From: CAZZGX01 sp964653715
GTDB taxonomy: Bacteria; Patescibacteriota; Minisyncoccia; Ryanbacterales; GWA2-47-10b
Reading direction: 5' to 3'
Length of the DNA stretch: 11,366 bases
NCBI GenBank assembly: GCA_964653715.1
Contig: CAZZGX010000031.1
Span: 1-11,366 of the forward strand
The translations under genes were made by a program, and so were the position numbers. Below the pieces are notes generated by a model. It searched no databases. It was not told the DNA's origin and was given only the letters and a program-made list of their open reading frames with translations. This document shows positions 1 through 6,794 of this stretch, piece by piece; within the stretch, counting starts at the first letter, position 1, and each line of letters begins with the position of its first letter.

Positions 1-180
1 TCGGCCTCGAATAGTTAGGTAGCTTACGACAGGTATCAAATCTGTCCATTCAAGTTTTTTGAGACATGAAAAACATCGAGAGCGCCCCCCCAGCTTCATC
101 CCCGTATTGGTTCGAAGTATTAGAACATTCAAAAAACTACCGATGGCCAATCCGAGTAAAAATAAGAAAATTAAAAGCAT
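1..180 (-). CDS. pilD: Prepilin peptidase (PilD/GspO family), N-terminal 60 residues, cut by the window edge
   Basis: The minus strand from ATG at 180 reads open to the window edge for 60 codons. A hydrophobic first segment (residues 1-18) leads into GSFLNVLILR, the hallmark start of prepilin peptidases. RSRCFSCLKKLEW follows, with C35 and C38 the first CxxC pair of the cytoplasmic cysteine-rich domain. Then comes DLIPVVSYLTIRGR, matching the family pattern 'IPvlSwl.lrGr'. The second CxxC pair and the catalytic aspartates lie beyond the window. An in-frame TAA just upstream (no ATG between) fixes the start. Family role: an inner-membrane aspartic protease that removes the pilin leader peptide after glycine and, in bifunctional members, N-methylates the new Phe1. 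It lies next to the pilin, its expected substrate, in the same direction. Identity is secure; bifunctionality cannot be judged from this fragment. Confidence 0.88.
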   Translation of the reverse strand, partial: MLLIFLFLLGLAIGSFLNVLILRTNTGMKLGGRSRCFSCLKKLEWTDLIPVVSYLTIRGR

Positions 181-191
181 AGCTATATTTT

Positions 192-197
192 AGTATA
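192..197 (-). promoter_or_regulatory. Possible -10 box for pilD
   Basis: On the minus strand TATACT lies only 11 nt before the pilD ATG. No good -35 is visible at 16-18 nt; TTGTAT occurs at 19 nt. If it is real, transcription would begin about 5 nt before the ATG, giving a nearly leaderless mRNA. It sits downstream of the pilin terminator, so pilD would otherwise need read-through. Confidence 0.3.
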
Positions 198-220
198 TCA
201 AAAAGCTAGATTAAAGATAC

Positions 221-249
221 AAAAAAAACCGCCCACAGGGCGGTTTTTG
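221..249 (-). terminator. Rho-independent terminator of the pilin gene
   Basis: A perfect 6-bp GC stem (229-234 with 238-243, loop of 3 nt) is extended by A/T pairs (224-228 with 244-248). On the minus strand it is followed by a run of eight T (228 to 221). It begins about 20 nt after the pilin stop and separates the pilin from pilD. On the plus strand the T run is 5, so it could act weakly in both directions. Confidence 0.9.
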
Positions 250-268
250 TTTATACTATAGAGTATCT

Positions 269-748
269 TTAACAGTTTGCAGCGCTGATCACGGTATCAA
301 TCACTTTCGAAGCTCCAATGGAGTCAACACACCAGAAATCATTGCCCGATGCAGCGCCAAAAACATTCGTTTGCTTTAACTGAACAGCCGCCGCCCACGA
401 GGATGCTTTTTGCCCGCTCGTACCGCCAACAATGCATGTAGGAGCGACCGTGCTCGCAGCCTGCGCGGCAGCAAGCGCTGAGGTAATTGTTGGATCAAGA
501 AAGACTGAAGTTGCTGTAGTACAACCAGTCGCTGGTAACGTTGCGATGACGGCGGAACTGTAACCATTGTTTGTATCATAGTACAACTCTGCTTGAGTAC
601 GAATACCAGAAAGGTTACCTTTAATAGCCGCATCAGCACCCTTGTTTCTTGCCGTATTGAGTGCGGCCAATACAATCGATGCCAAAACTCCAATAATTGC
701 GATGACGACGAGAAGTTCGATAAGCGTAAAACCTTGTTTTTTATTCAT
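269..748 (-). CDS. pilA: Type IV major pilin, 159 aa prepilin
   Basis: The precursor starts with a 6-residue basic leader (MNKKQG) followed by FTLIELLVVIAIIGVLA, the classic class IVa prepilin motif. Cleavage is expected after G6, with Phe as residue 1 and Glu5 (precursor E11) of the mature pilin conserved. A single hydrophobic helix spans residues 7-30 and would be both membrane anchor and fibre core. The mature 153-residue protein has a small Ala/Ser/Thr-rich globular head and four cysteines (C76, C105, C140 and the last residue C159), so two disulfides are possible. It follows the pilC end by 167 nt and has its own terminator, so it is probably made in excess of the assembly machinery. It is the only pilin in the window and is therefore called the major pilin; a pseudopilin role cannot be excluded. 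Confidence 0.93.
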   Translation of the reverse strand: MNKKQGFTLIELLVVIAIIGVLASIVLAALNTARNKGADAAIKGNLSGIRTQAELYYDTNNGYSSAVIATLPATGCTTATSVFLDPTITSALAAAQAASTVAPTCIVGGTSGQKASSWAAAVQLKQTNVFGAASGNDFWCVDSIGASKVIDTVISAANC

Positions 749-780
749 TAGTTATATAATTAACCTTTAATTATTAAGAA

Positions 781-786
781 AGTATA
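781..786 (-). promoter_or_regulatory. Possible -10 box of the pilin promoter
   Basis: TATACT on the minus strand lies 32 nt before the pilin ATG, within the AT-rich part of the 167-nt pilC-pilin gap. No convincing -35 is seen at 17-18 nt. An AAAGG stretch is 15 nt from the ATG, too far for a normal ribosome binding site. The rest of the gap (787-915) holds only a small palindrome (821-834, ccgttt/aaacgg) with no T run, so I do not call a pilC terminator. Confidence 0.35.
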
Positions 787-915
787 AAGTTTTGATATAG
801 TGACTTTTTTCGACCACCCGCCGTTTAAAAACGGGCTTGCATTCATTATAGCAAAGATGATGCATAGGAAAATGACCGCTGTGGATATCTTGATTCGGCA
901 AGAATAGCTCGGTTT

Positions 916-2127
916 TTAGCCAAAATTGCCGGTTAGGTTGTAAATAGGCGTAAGAACGGCAGCTACCACGATACCGACACCGACTCCTAAAACAAGGATT
1001 AGGATGGGCTCAATAAGTGAAACCATATTTTCAACGAGACTATTGACCTCCTGCGTGTAAAAACGCGAAATTGCCTTTAGGAGTTGGTCAATTTTGCCGG
1101 TTTCCTCCCCCACACGGATCATCTGGGTTAAAAGGACCGGGATTTCGGCGCGTTTGCCAAACGCGTCGGCGATCGTACTCCCACCACGGACATTCTCCAC
1201 GGCTTCAAGCAAAATCCCACGGTATATTTCATTTCCTACGACGTCTGCCGTAATCTGGAGCGCGCGCACAATGGGAAGACCTCCTGTAATGAGCGTCTGG
1301 AGGTTATCAGCAATACGCGTAAGAAAAACTTTCTTGTACAAATTGCCAACGATTGGAAACGCTAGCTGAAGACGTGATTTTATTACCATCCCTTCGGCAG
1401 TTCGAAAATATCTGACGAGGTAAACTACCGCGACGATAACGGCCACAAGAAGGAAAATTCCATACGAACGGATAAAATTGCTGATCGCGAGTACAATTTT
1501 CGTATAAATCGGCAACTCCTGACCCGACTCAACGATAATCGCGCTGATTTTAGGGACAATCTGGGTGAAAAGAAACATCATGATCGAAAAGAATGCCACA
1601 AGGATAAAGCCCGGGTAGATGAGCGAGTTTCGCGCCTTATTGGTAAGTTCATAATTTCGCTCGAGATAATCGGCAAGATAAATAAATACTTCGTCGAGCT
1701 TCCCGGACTCCTCTCCCGCTTTAACCATGTTGACAAAAAAAGGACTGAAAACTTGCGGGCACCGCCCCATCGCCTGCGACATCGACATGCCTCCCTGGAT
1801 GTCGTCGAGCATCTTGGTGAGATACTCTTTCATCAATGTTCCTTCCGACTCTCCAATCAATGTCTGCAACGTATGGACGACCGGGACTTTCGCTTCAAAA
1901 AGCGTGGAGAGTTGGCGCGAGAGAAGCATTACGTCCCGTTGTTTTACGCGCTTGAAAATTCTGAATGAACGTCTAAACCAAGGCCCCCCATCTGAAGCCT
2001 GCCGGAGAGAGACAACAATTAGATTCTGCCTCTGCAGAATCTGGAGAGCGCTTTCTACTGTAGCCGCCTCGATTGTTCCGCTCCGGGGATTTCCTTCCGG
2101 CGTTCGTGCTTGGTAGGTGTATTCCAT
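916..2127 (-). CDS. pilC: Type IV pilus platform protein PilC (T2SSF family), 403 aa
   Basis: Polytopic inner-membrane protein on which the PilB and PilT motors act. Two T2SSF repeats are visible, about residues 67-190 and 270-395. Each carries the family signature: GEESGKLDEV at 138-147 and GEETGKIDQL at 340-349. Membrane segments are predicted near 173-195, 222-240 and 371-395, as in PilC/GspF. The length of about 400 aa is normal. The open frame extends upstream to 2184, but I start at the ATG at 2127 (MEYTYQARTPEG). This matches the usual N-terminus ('y.Y.A.d..G....G.i.A'), lies 4 nt after the pilT stop, and avoids a 53-nt overlap. It is the last gene of the tight assembly operon. No terminator was found after it. 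Confidence 0.96.
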   Translation of the reverse strand: MEYTYQARTPEGNPRSGTIEAATVESALQILQRQNLIVVSLRQASDGGPWFRRSFRIFKRVKQRDVMLLSRQLSTLFEAKVPVVHTLQTLIGESEGTLMKEYLTKMLDDIQGGMSMSQAMGRCPQVFSPFFVNMVKAGEESGKLDEVFIYLADYLERNYELTNKARNSLIYPGFILVAFFSIMMFLFTQIVPKISAIIVESGQELPIYTKIVLAISNFIRSYGIFLLVAVIVAVVYLVRYFRTAEGMVIKSRLQLAFPIVGNLYKKVFLTRIADNLQTLITGGLPIVRALQITADVVGNEIYRGILLEAVENVRGGSTIADAFGKRAEIPVLLTQMIRVGEETGKIDQLLKAISRFYTQEVNSLVENMVSLIEPILILVLGVGVGIVVAAVLTPIYNLTGNFG

Positions 2128-2131
2128 GAAA

Positions 2132-3196
2132 TTAGCGCGAAATAATACGAAGCTCTTCCGGGTTGAGCGAATACGCAACCGCAATTTCCATAGTAATTTC
2201 TCCCCGCTGGAGAAGATCCTTGAGGCTCCGGTTGAGACTGATCATCCCGTCCTGCGAAGACGTATCGATTACGAGATCAAGTTCATGCACGCGATTTTCC
2301 CGTATCAAATTTTTTACGGCGGCGTTCGCGATCATGAGTTCATAGGCCGGCACAAGCCCTCCTGAAACACGTGGCAAGAGACGCTGAGAAAATATACCCA
2401 AGATGGTATTGGCAAGCTGCGAACGGATTTGGGACTGCTGGGTCGGCGGGAAACTGTCAATAATACGGTCAATCGTCTGGGCCGCGTTATTCGTATGGAG
2501 TGAAGAAAAAATAAGATGGCCGGTCTCCGCGGCGGTTACCGCCGCGGACATCGTTTCAAAATCGCGCATCTCGCCGATCATCGCCACATTGATATCCTCG
2601 CGAAACATAGAGCGAAGGGCCACATGAAAATCGGACGTGTCAAGTCGGACTTCGCGCTGATCCACGATTGAGCGATCGGCAACAAATAAATATTCTATGG
2701 GATCTTCAACGGTAAGAATGTGCTCCGCGCGTTCGTGATTGATAAGATCGATGAGCGCGGCAAGCGTCGTCGTCTTCCCCTGCCCGGTAGGGCCCACGAT
2801 GAGAAAAAAACCCTGTTCCTTGCGGGCAAATTCCTTGAGAATACCTGGGACCGAAAGCTCTTCGAGCGTCCTGATTTTGACGGGGACCAACCGGAGCGCG
2901 CACCCCATAAAACCTCTCTGAAAAAAAACATTGCCGCGAAATCGCGCGCGCCCCTTGTGGTCAAAAGAAAAATCGAGCTCCTTTGTGCGCAAAAAGTCCT
3001 CCTGCTGGGGCTTTGAAAGCATCGCGAAAATTAGCCCCTCGACAACATCAGGCGTCAAGATCTTTTTTTGCGTGAGCGGGATAAGCGCTCCTTGGACGCG
3101 GAGCGTCGGATACCTTCCAACCGATAGGTGAAGATCGGAAGCATCTTCTCGGATGACAGTGGTAACAAGATCTTCTAATTCTTTGGCAAATTCCAT
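2132..3196 (-). CDS. pilT: Type IV pilus retraction ATPase PilT, 354 aa
   Basis: Hexameric cytoplasmic ATPase that depolymerises pili. The N-terminal PAS-like domain (1-100) begins with the family pattern DASDLHLSVGRYPTLR (18-33). The motor domain has Walker A GPTGQGKT (135-142), an Asp-box VEDPIEY (163-169), Walker B MIGEMRD (206-212) and a His-box SSLHTNNAAQTIDRIID (231-247). The 'GEMRD.ET' and 'AAQTIDRIIDxFP' forms are PilT-type rather than PilB-type, and the protein lacks a PilB-like N-terminal domain. The Walker A reads GQGKT where many PilTs have GSGKS; nucleotide-binding Lys and Thr are kept. Length is normal. It sits 9 nt after the receiver gene and 4 nt before pilC. Transport roles (twitching, pulling in DNA) are family knowledge. 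Confidence 0.96.
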   Translation of the reverse strand: MEFAKELEDLVTTVIREDASDLHLSVGRYPTLRVQGALIPLTQKKILTPDVVEGLIFAMLSKPQQEDFLRTKELDFSFDHKGRARFRGNVFFQRGFMGCALRLVPVKIRTLEELSVPGILKEFARKEQGFFLIVGPTGQGKTTTLAALIDLINHERAEHILTVEDPIEYLFVADRSIVDQREVRLDTSDFHVALRSMFREDINVAMIGEMRDFETMSAAVTAAETGHLIFSSLHTNNAAQTIDRIIDSFPPTQQSQIRSQLANTILGIFSQRLLPRVSGGLVPAYELMIANAAVKNLIRENRVHELDLVIDTSSQDGMISLNRSLKDLLQRGEITMEIAVAYSLNPEELRIISR

Positions 3197-3205
3197 TCAA
3201 AAATA

Positions 3206-3589
3206 TTAGGATTTTTTGGAAAGATGAAACTTCACTTTTTCAACCACCTCGCGCGGGGTAAAATGAGCCTTGACGACATAGTCAACAGCGCCCAACTGCA
3301 ACCCGCGCTCGACATCTTCTTTCTGGCCAAGATTGGAAAGTACAATAATGATAGCACCCCTACCCAGATTTTCTTTTCTCATTCGCACGAGCACCTCAAA
3401 CCCATCAAGCACCGGCATTATGATGTCGAGAAGAATGACATCGTACGTTTGCGTCTTGAGTTTGTCGAGCGCGTCCTCGCCTGTTTTCGCGGTATCAAGC
3501 TCAAAGCCCGCTTCGCGAAATTTGAGCGAATACATGTCGAGCAAAAACTCATCATCATCAACCAGCAAAATTTTTATGCCCTTTGCCAT
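3206..3589 (-). CDS. Stand-alone CheY-like receiver (response regulator), 127 aa
   Basis: The whole protein is one receiver domain. Acidic pocket D11-D13 (ILLVDDDEF), phospho-acceptor D55 in LLDIIMP, switch Ser85 in IVLSNLG and the conserved Lys107 in YVVKAHF are all present, so it should be phosphorylatable. There is no output domain; the C-terminus ends after helix 5 (EVVEKVKFHL). It is embedded between pilB (10 nt upstream) and pilT (9 nt downstream), so a role in pilus extension/retraction control or polarity, as with PilG/PilH-type regulators, is inferred. No histidine kinase is in the window. The frame can start earlier at TTG 3607, overlapping pilB by 8 nt. I prefer ATG 3589, which gives the usual short MAKGIKILLVDDD start and has AAAAGGA just upstream, although only 3 nt separate GG from the ATG. 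Confidence 0.92.
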   Translation of the reverse strand: MAKGIKILLVDDDEFLLDMYSLKFREAGFELDTAKTGEDALDKLKTQTYDVILLDIIMPVLDGFEVLVRMRKENLGRGAIIIVLSNLGQKEDVERGLQLGAVDYVVKAHFTPREVVEKVKFHLSKKS

Positions 3590-3599
3590 ATTCCTTTTA

Positions 3600-5324
3600 T
3601 CATACAACTACTTCGAAAAGCTCTTCAAGGCCTATTGTACCATCGAGCACCTTCAAAATACCGTCTTGGCGCATCGTCACCATATCTTGCCGTACCGCCT
3701 CGGCAGAAATTGCCGATTCGGAAGGTTCGGTGAGAATAATGTGTTCAAGTTCCTTAGACATTTTTAGCACTTCGAAAATCGCTATCCGTCCTCGGGTACC
3801 CTTCGGGCACGTTCCGGAAGGAAGAGCTTCGTAGATATTTCCCGGAAGCTTGAGAACGCTTTTGATCCTATCGGGCATATGCGAGACTTCTTCCTCAAGA
3901 CGCGCCTTGACGTTCCCCACAACGGCTATTTCTTTTTTAGATTCTTCGCAGAGTGTGCGTGGGAGGCGCTGTGCCATGGCAACCACAAGCGTAGCCGGGA
4001 TCAAAAACGGGTCGATCCCCATATCGACAAGCCGCGGCACCACGCCGATCGCGTCATTTGTATGGAGTGTTGAGAGCACGAGATGGCCGGTGAGTGCCGC
4101 GTGTACCGCGAGCTGTGCTGTCTCTTTATCGCGGATTTCGCCTACCATAATAACGTCGGGGTCCTGACGGAGAACACTCCTAAGACCCGAGGCAAACGTA
4201 TAATCAATCTCGGGCCGCACTTGCGATTGGTTAACCCCATCAAGATAATATTCGATGGGATCTTCGAGGCTCACGATATTGCGCTTCTCGTCGTTTAAAA
4301 TTTTAAGCATCGCGTAGAGCGTCGTTGATTTACCAGAACCGGTCGGACCCGTAATCAAAACCATGCCGAAGGGGCGCTTTAACCCCTCTTCAACAACTTC
4401 AAGATTTCGTCCCCGAAGCCCAAGCTCCGGGAGTGGTTTGATGCCGGTGGAGGGATCAAGAATCCGAAGCACAATCTTTTCACCGAAATACGTGGGGAAT
4501 GTTGAGATGCGAAAATCAATATCGCGCTTGTCAATGTGTGCGCGAAACCGGCCATCTTGAGGCTTGCGTTTTTCATCAATTTTTAAATTGGCCATAATTT
4601 TGATTCTTGAGATGACCGCGTCATGTACGCTCATCGGCAAAAAAATACTCGTGTAGAGAATGCCGTCCACGCGAAACCGAACGCGCAATTTGTCCTCTGC
4701 GGGTTCAACGTGAACATCGGAAGCTTTCCCCTCGACCGCGTGGCGCAAAATGACAGCAACCATTTTCGTGATCGGCGCCTCCGCGGTCAGTTTTGATATA
4801 TCCTCCTCGGTAGCTTGCGGCCTGCTTTCCCCAAGGTCCAAAGAATCCTCCCGGAGCACGGTCTCGAGCTCACCTAACGCACTCGACATCTCATGCCCCA
4901 AACCCCGGTATCCGGATAAAACAGTGTTGTAATCGGAACGGGAAATGAGAAAAATTTTGAAAGGGATATTGATATTTGATGAGATAAACTGAAGCGCCTC
5001 GCGCGCTTCCAAGTTCTCAGGTGTAAGCATGCCGACTTCCAATACTCCTCCTTCAAAACCAAGAGGCACCATCTGATAATGGCGCGCGGATTCTTCGGGA
5101 ATATGTTTTAAAATATCGAAACCGATTTTAACGCCTTCGAGCTCTCGAATCGGCACGCCCAAGAGGTCGGATTTTGCCTCGAGCACATCTTTTTCTGAAA
5201 TGTTGTGTTCGACAAGCACTATCTCCGGATCCTTTTTGCTCGACCGGACATCTTCCTTGACCCGTCGAGCTTCCTTGTCGTCGAGCTTACCCTTCGCCAC
5301 TAAGAGATCGACGATCGAGCGCAT
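3600..5324 (-). CDS. pilB: Type IV pilus extension ATPase PilB (GspE/PilB family), 574 aa
   Basis: Drives pilus polymerisation. An N-terminal MshEN/T2SSE_N-like domain (about 1-140) precedes the ATPase. The motor part carries ASDVHVEP (201-208), Walker A GPTGSGKST (326-334), Asp-box SLEDPIEYY (352-360), Walker B VIMVGEIRDKET (391-402) and His-box STLHTNDAIG (418-427). 'GEIRDKETA' and 'LHTNDA' are the PilB/GspE forms. Odd point: the zinc-binding CxxC...CxxC hairpin usual in this family is half lost. Here it reads C459-E-E-S462 after QRLPRTL and S503-G-T-C506 before KGTRGRIAIFEVL, so each pair keeps one Cys and has Ser at the other place. The start ATG is 3 nt after the upstream stop. Length is normal. 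Confidence 0.96.
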   Translation of the reverse strand: MRSIVDLLVAKGKLDDKEARRVKEDVRSSKKDPEIVLVEHNISEKDVLEAKSDLLGVPIRELEGVKIGFDILKHIPEESARHYQMVPLGFEGGVLEVGMLTPENLEAREALQFISSNINIPFKIFLISRSDYNTVLSGYRGLGHEMSSALGELETVLREDSLDLGESRPQATEEDISKLTAEAPITKMVAVILRHAVEGKASDVHVEPAEDKLRVRFRVDGILYTSIFLPMSVHDAVISRIKIMANLKIDEKRKPQDGRFRAHIDKRDIDFRISTFPTYFGEKIVLRILDPSTGIKPLPELGLRGRNLEVVEEGLKRPFGMVLITGPTGSGKSTTLYAMLKILNDEKRNIVSLEDPIEYYLDGVNQSQVRPEIDYTFASGLRSVLRQDPDVIMVGEIRDKETAQLAVHAALTGHLVLSTLHTNDAIGVVPRLVDMGIDPFLIPATLVVAMAQRLPRTLCEESKKEIAVVGNVKARLEEEVSHMPDRIKSVLKLPGNIYEALPSGTCPKGTRGRIAIFEVLKMSKELEHIILTEPSESAISAEAVRQDMVTMRQDGILKVLDGTIGLEELFEVVV

Positions 5325-5327
5325 AGG

Positions 5328-5693
5328 CTATTTTTTCTGCTGTTGTTGGACCGCCTCAGGCGCAAAAATAAATTTAAAACTCTGCTGGCGTGGCTCAACG
5401 TTAGGGATCGATACCAGAAACTCTTCGAGATCGGCGAACTTCTGGCTATTGAAAAATTCGGTATCAAGCCTGGTGTAATTGATAATCTCAATCGCCGCGA
5501 AAATATCTTTCGCGTCTTGATTTTGGACTTGGCTGGCAAGAGAAGGCGGCGCTGTTTTTTCGACAACCGCGGTGTCGATGGATTTTCCGCCAAAGTATTT
5601 GTACCAAATAAAAATAGTTCCTGCTACAGCAAGAATGAGAACGCCTGTGAGCACAAGCTCTCGTCGTCCGAATTTTTTTCCTTTAGTTTCCAT
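5328..5693 (-). CDS. Small single-TM protein in the PilP position, 121 aa, unknown family
   Basis: I do not recognise the family. A short basic N-terminus (METKGKKFGRRE) is followed by one hydrophobic helix (about residues 13-34), so the positive-inside rule places the remaining ~85 residues outside the membrane. The outer part has a linker rich in Ala/Pro/Gln/Val (42-62), then an acidic-aromatic stretch with FNSQKFADLEEFLVSIP (81-97), and ends in a Gln/Lys tail. There are no cysteines, so it is not a lipoprotein as PilP is in Proteobacteria. It overlaps pilO by 11 nt and ends 3 nt before pilB, exactly where pilP lies in pilMNOPQ operons. It may therefore be a PilP-like partner of PilN/PilO in an organism without the PilQ secretin; that is inference from position only. 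Confidence 0.8.
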   Translation of the reverse strand: METKGKKFGRRELVLTGVLILAVAGTIFIWYKYFGGKSIDTAVVEKTAPPSLASQVQNQDAKDIFAAIEIINYTRLDTEFFNSQKFADLEEFLVSIPNVEPRQQSFKFIFAPEAVQQQQKK

Positions 5694-6213
5694 AATAGAG
5701 ATCTCCCGCGAGCGCTAAGATATAGGTACCTCGATCAGTTTTAGTAATGCCAATAGAACTGATATCCATCAAACGGAGATTATTTTCGACTCCTTCCAAG
5801 AAAAGCCGCATATTTTCATAACTTCCTTCGACTTTGACATCAAAGCTCAAGCTACTTTTGACAAACGGAGTTGCTTCGCCACCCGCAACGGGAGCCGACT
5901 TTGTTACGAGAATGCCTTTCGAGATCAGTGAATATTTTTCGATAAAACTTTGGAAAAAGACGTATAACTCCTCTTCGTTGAGAACGCGGGGAAGCATTGT
6001 TTCAAGCCGTGCTACTTGATTTGGATCAATGGATTTGAGGCGCTCGATGAGTTGGTTGCGCTCATCCTTAATGGCGCTGATTTTATTTTGTACTGTTTGT
6101 ACTTCGGCAATCTTCTGCCGATCCACCATAAGAGCCGTGAACGCGGGGTACCCATACACATACGCCGCGAATATCGTTGCCAATAAAATAATGAGAAGGA
6201 AAATATTTTTCAT
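5683..6213 (-). CDS. pilO: PilO-like pilus alignment protein, 176 aa
   Basis: A membrane anchor at the very N-terminus (about 3-23) is followed by a coiled-coil-prone segment (about 29-65: repeated Lys/Glu/Gln with KISAIKDERNQLIERL). A ferredoxin-like periplasmic-type domain (about 80-175) follows, including the motif VEGSYENMRLFLEGVE (128-143), which matches the PilO signature 'v.GsY..l..Fl..le'. This is the usual PilO build: TM, coiled coil, alpha/beta fold. It starts in an ATGA overlap with pilN and overlaps the next gene by 11 nt, so translation is probably coupled. Family role: it pairs with PilN to link cytoplasmic PilM to the pilus channel. The cytoplasmic N-terminus is nearly absent (MKN), shorter than in proteobacterial PilO. 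Confidence 0.85.
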   Translation of the reverse strand: MKNIFLLIILLATIFAAYVYGYPAFTALMVDRQKIAEVQTVQNKISAIKDERNQLIERLKSIDPNQVARLETMLPRVLNEEELYVFFQSFIEKYSLISKGILVTKSAPVAGGEATPFVKSSLSFDVKVEGSYENMRLFLEGVENNLRLMDISSIGITKTDRGTYILALAGDLYYGN

Positions 6214-6791
6214 TGCGTTGTTTGAACTGTTGCCCCAATCCGCGACGGTTTTTCATGCAACCAATCTGATGTAAGCGTAATATCTATTGAAAAGGTAACT
6301 TCGCCGGTAAGTTCATCGAGTTGAGGAGTACCCGCGGTAAATTTTTCGATAGCCGAAACTTTTCGCAAATGGCGAACTTCCTCGGCATAGGGTAAATAAC
6401 CGCTTGCAATCGCGCTTACCGTTATCATATTACCGCTGTACTTAAAGCTCTTGTATCGTAAGCCGTCGATGGTATGAGCTTCCAAAAAATTGAGAGCCTG
6501 CGAACCGTACACGTGGCTTGCGAGCACTTGCTGTGCGTACAAAATCCGTTGCTGCAGTTTCTGCGCCTCTACGAGATCGGGAATATTGAAATCGTCTTTG
6601 AGCTTGGCAAGTTCTGCTTCCTTTTCCTTTACCTTTACATCAAAATTATTCTTGAGAAAAATAACTCCCACGGTCAATGACCCAATGAGAATAACGAAAA
6701 CGACTGCCAACGCCGTAAATACGCCCGTGTTGCGAGGCGCGACGAATGTTGGAATAACTTGTGCGTGCGTTATAAATGGACTCTCAGCCAT
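6210..6791 (-). CDS. pilN: PilN-like pilus alignment protein, 193 aa
   Basis: A cytoplasmic tail of about 22 residues is followed by one TM helix (about 24-46), a coiled-coil segment (about 50-95, with KVKEKEAELAKLKDDF) and an alpha/beta domain (about 97-180). This is the PilN layout, and it sits between pilM and pilO as pilN does. The INLLP motif that binds PilM in well-studied PilN proteins is not present; the tail reads ITHAQVIPTFVAPRN, with VIP the closest part. A C-terminal extension of about 15 residues (KPSRIGATVQTTQ) follows the fold. The start ATG is 3 nt after the pilM stop and the stop overlaps the pilO start by 4 nt. Assignment is by structure and order more than by motif. Confidence 0.82.
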   Translation of the reverse strand: MAESPFITHAQVIPTFVAPRNTGVFTALAVVFVILIGSLTVGVIFLKNNFDVKVKEKEAELAKLKDDFNIPDLVEAQKLQQRILYAQQVLASHVYGSQALNFLEAHTIDGLRYKSFKYSGNMITVSAIASGYLPYAEEVRHLRKVSAIEKFTAGTPQLDELTGEVTFSIDITLTSDWLHEKPSRIGATVQTTQ

Positions 6792-6794
6792 ATA

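Noticed and set aside
821..834. Palindrome ccgttt/aaacgg between pilC and the pilin, as a pilC terminator
   Set aside because: The stem is short and AT-weak and has no T run on the minus strand after it.
2128..2184. Longer PilC start at 2184 (19 extra residues)
   Set aside because: It would overlap pilT by 53 nt and add a basic stretch not seen in PilC; the ATG at 2127 fits the family start.
3590..3607. Longer receiver start at TTG 3607
   Set aside because: It adds six residues before a normal receiver N-terminus and overlaps pilB by 8 nt. It is possible through coupling, but ATG 3589 is the more usual choice.
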